The notes under the pieces: model-generated | What the model saw: the letters and a program-made list of their open reading frames with translations, nothing else | Told to the model about the DNA's origin: nothing | The model's database searches: none | Part shown: in pieces, positions 62,241 through 64,000 of the stretch | Layout of the letters: the number at the start of each line of letters is the position of its first letter | How positions within the stretch are numbered: position 1 is the stretch's first letter | Source: Paenibacillus_D tarimensis_A | GTDB lineage: Bacteria; Bacillota; Bacilli; Paenibacillales; Paenibacillaceae | Direction of reading: 5' to 3' | NCBI GenBank assembly: GCA_041281825.1 | Contig: CP166298.1 | Location: forward strand, 1,984,001 to 2,048,000 | DNA length: 64,000 nucleotides | Made by a program: the position numbers and the translations under genes

Positions 62241-62273
62241 TTATAATTTTCATGTCAGAGAGGATGAAATAAG

Positions 62274-62579
62274 TTGGAAAGAGAAAGGTCAGTCCGGCTG
62301 TTCCACAAACGCTGGCTGGTAGAGTCGATTATTTTCGGGGTTGTCGTCTATCTTATTTATTGCGCCTGGGGGATTGTGAGCGGGATTATATTGACGCAAT
62401 ATTATGTGCCTGACATCGTCAATCAGTACCCTTCAGTTGAATATCTCGAAGAAACGACAACGTTCGGAGCCGTGTATGAGCCTGGCTTGATTGTTACGGC
62501 ATTCGGGTTTATTGTTGCGTGCGGGAGTTATTATTTGGTGCGTATGGGTATAAGTCGATTCAGACGGAGGCAAGGGTAA
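62274..62579 (+). CDS. small two-helix membrane protein
   Basis: 101 residues, TTG start with GAGGATG upstream. Helices at about 17-40 and 70-90, an external loop with YYVPDIVNQYPSVEYLEE, and basic ends (positive-inside). Unrecognised. Last gene of the run that began at 60338. Confidence 0.55.
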   Translation: MERERSVRLFHKRWLVESIIFGVVVYLIYCAWGIVSGIILTQYYVPDIVNQYPSVEYLEETTTFGAVYEPGLIVTAFGFIVACGSYYLVRMGISRFRRRQG

Positions 62580-62644
62580 TTAGTACATCGATCTATAAAT
62601 AATGATCATAGTATGGTGTCGGGGAATCACAATAAGGGCCCAAC

Positions 62645-62834
62645 CGCTAACGGACAAGAGTGCCGTTTAAATGGTTCATTTCCTGCCTTTTGAAGTTCTA
62701 ACGGACAGGTACGACGCTTAAGGGCTGAATAGACACGGTTGAAAGCGTATTTGCATCGATTAAGCGCCTCCTGTGTCCTTTACAGAGGCAGAAACGTTTA
62801 TTTTCCCATATAAAGGTCCGTGCTGTCCGTTACA
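62645..62834. repeat. intergenic repeat related to the 7.1-kb element
   Basis: 190 bp starting CGCTAACGGACA and ending GCTGTCCGTTAC, with an internal CTAACGGACAGG at about 62698. It aligns over its whole length with the reverse complement of 7090-7276 (187 bp): both share the outer blocks, TTTAAAyGGT in the same place, the internal CTAACGGACA one base apart and a GAAAC block. It lacks the GAGGCTGTC terminal repeats. No gene lies in 62580-63042. Confidence 0.55.
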
Positions 62835-62974
62835 CACATTCCTGTCAGTGCTTCCTTAGATCGTCAGGTGCTAGCCTAATAAGTAAAAAATCAATAGTTT
62901 GGCACGTAATCCAAAGCATCCTCTCCCCCCTCGGACGTGCCATAGAATCGAGACTTGCCTCCTATCTTTTTCCT

Positions 62975-63004
62975 TTGACAATGATTCTCATTCCCCCATA
63001 TAAT
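62975..63004 (+). promoter_or_regulatory. promoter overlapped by a Fur-box match
   Basis: TTGACA, 18-bp spacer, TATAAT. Positions 62976-62990 read TGACAATGATTCTCA, a full match to the 7-1-7 Fur box pattern TGANAATNATTNTCA. Fur bound here would cover the -35 and block transcription when iron is plentiful. The start codon of the epimerase gene lies about 40 bp downstream. Confidence 0.65.
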
Positions 63005-63042
63005 TACATGTGATTGGATGAATCGGTTAGGAGATACCTTGG

Positions 63043-64000
63043 ATGAATATATTGGTTACAGGCGGAGCGGGCTTTATCGGCAGTCACTTGTCCGCCCGTC
63101 TTGTACGGCGCAAGGATGTGCAATTGTCCATAGCAGACAATCTGCATCCTTTCTATGAAATTTCCCGCAAGCAGGAACAGCTTCAAGCGATCCGTGATGC
63201 CGGGCAATTCCGGTTTATCGAACTGGACCTGGCAAATGAAGAGGCATGCAAGGCATTGTTCGAGGCGAATGCCTTCGATACGGTCGTCCATCTGGCCGCG
63301 GTCCCGGGCGTGGCGCCATCGCTGAACGATCCTCAGCTTTACATCGATATGAATATTAAAGCTGCCGTCAATGCGTTGAAATGGGCGGGTGAAACCGGGG
63401 TTCGTCATATTGTGTTCGCTTCTTCTTCCTCTGTGTATGGAGAGCAGGAGCATACAAGACTTTCGGAGGATATGGCGAGCGGCAATGTCGTTTCTCCCTA
63501 TGCGGCTACGAAAGCGAGCGCCGAATGCTTCTGTCAGCTGTATAAACATTTGTATGGATACCGGATGACGATTTTGCGCTTCTTCACCGCTTACGGTCCG
63601 TTCGGAAGGCCGGATCTGGCCATACCCAAGTTTATAAATAAGCTGCTGCGGGGAGAAGCGATAGACATCTACAGCATGGATACGGCGAGAGATTATACGT
63701 TCGTCGACGATGTTGCGAATGGGATCATGCGTGCCGTGGATCTTCCTGAAGAGGACGGTATTTATAATATCGGTTCGGGACAACCTGTCGCCATGTCTAC
63801 GCTGTTGTCGGAGCTGGAACGGCATTTTCCGGCAATGGAGGCTCGGCTGCTGCCGAGGAGAGCGGGCGACGTGACGGCAACATGGGCAGACATCCGCAAG
63901 GCGGCCGAACGGCTCGGCTATCAACCTTCGACGTCTTTCCGGGAAGGGCTTGCAAAGACCGTTGCCTGGGAACGGGCGCGTTATGAGCAAGGGCACCAAT
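63043..64000 (+). CDS. UDP-glucuronate/UDP-glucose 4-epimerase-like protein, 3' end outside window
   Basis: 319 codons are visible and the frame is open at the window edge. NAD motif VTGGAGFIGSHL, HLAAVPGV, catalytic SSSSVYG and YAATK (Tyr/Lys), RFFTAYGPFGRPDLAI and RDYTFVDDVANGI match sugar-nucleotide epimerases, with the UDP-glucuronate epimerase group the closest by pattern. GGAG lies about 10 bp before ATG 63043. A Fur-like promoter precedes it, so it may belong to an iron-responsive surface polysaccharide or siderophore-glycosylation cluster beyond the window. Confidence 0.85.
   Translation, partial: MNILVTGGAGFIGSHLSARLVRRKDVQLSIADNLHPFYEISRKQEQLQAIRDAGQFRFIELDLANEEACKALFEANAFDTVVHLAAVPGVAPSLNDPQLYIDMNIKAAVNALKWAGETGVRHIVFASSSSVYGEQEHTRLSEDMASGNVVSPYAATKASAECFCQLYKHLYGYRMTILRFFTAYGPFGRPDLAIPKFINKLLRGEAIDIYSMDTARDYTFVDDVANGIMRAVDLPEEDGIYNIGSGQPVAMSTLLSELERHFPAMEARLLPRRAGDVTATWADIRKAAERLGYQPSTSFREGLAKTVAWERARYEQGHQ

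Noticed and set aside
60338..62579. A compact mobile element carrying tmrB
   Set aside because: No inverted repeats, integrase or transposase at the borders; the genes are simply closely spaced.
63004..63999. 331-codon minus-strand frame at the right end
   Set aside because: It is the shadow of the epimerase gene on the plus strand, which has NAD and YxxxK motifs and a promoter.

Overview
The window looks like a chromosomal segment of a Gram-positive, spore-forming Bacillota of the Paenibacillus type. This is inferred from strong GGAGG ribosome-binding sites, frequent TTG and GTG starts, a YjcZ-type mini-protein, YesM/YesN-style sugar two-component proteins, sugar ABC importers without their own ATPase, lipobox lipoproteins, a TmrB-like protein, and several families of short intergenic inverted repeats. 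No rRNA, tRNA, CRISPR array, prophage or intact insertion sequence was recognised.

Layout. 1-6.3 kb: end of an ABC-2 permease gene, a PCYCGC-type lipoprotein plus thioredoxin pair, two RsmF-type rRNA m5C methyltransferases flanking an RsuA-type pseudouridine synthase, a YjcZ mini-protein and a 58-residue protein with two CxxxC motifs. 6.3-14.2 kb: a gene-poor stretch with MITE-like inverted repeats, then a 2005-residue secreted multidomain protein (probable polysaccharide-active enzyme) with CcpA-type cre sites, and a decayed second secreted-protein gene. 14.2-24.3 kb: small metabolic and detoxification genes (quinone reductase, serine hydrolase, glycolipid glycosyltransferase, FabZ-like protein, DinB-like, SRPBCC, HAD, PNPOx-like, Nudix, MazG, CAP lipoprotein), with an inverted-repeat cassette at 22.4 kb that recurs at 27.5 kb. 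24.6-27.4 kb: GlcD and GlcF of glycolate oxidase.

27.6-43.9 kb is a coherent acidic-sugar uptake and catabolism locus: aldo/keto reductase, Dabb protein, GntR and AraC regulators, an RraA-like protein, a YesN regulator and YesM kinase enclosing an importer (two permeases, two binding lipoproteins) and UxuA, then an enolase-superfamily dehydratase and two SDR proteins on the opposite strand. The parts suggest import of an oligo- or mono-uronate, its reduction or isomerisation, dehydration to a 2-keto-3-deoxy acid and possibly retro-aldol cleavage. The substrate is not determined by sequence.

44-56.3 kb is a run of small single-domain genes (phosphatase, exonuclease, Nif3-like, SDR, VOC, DinB, TetR plus MBL hydrolase, GrpB, Nudix, GNATs, methyltransferase) with several broken genes. 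56.3-60 kb holds a two-component system divergent from a lipoprotein multicopper oxidase. 60-62.6 kb holds a membrane mini-protein, a VOC protein, TmrB, a DUF2071 protein and small membrane proteins. The window ends in a sugar-nucleotide epimerase whose promoter overlaps a Fur-box match.

All functional names rest on motifs read by eye and family knowledge. No search was run.
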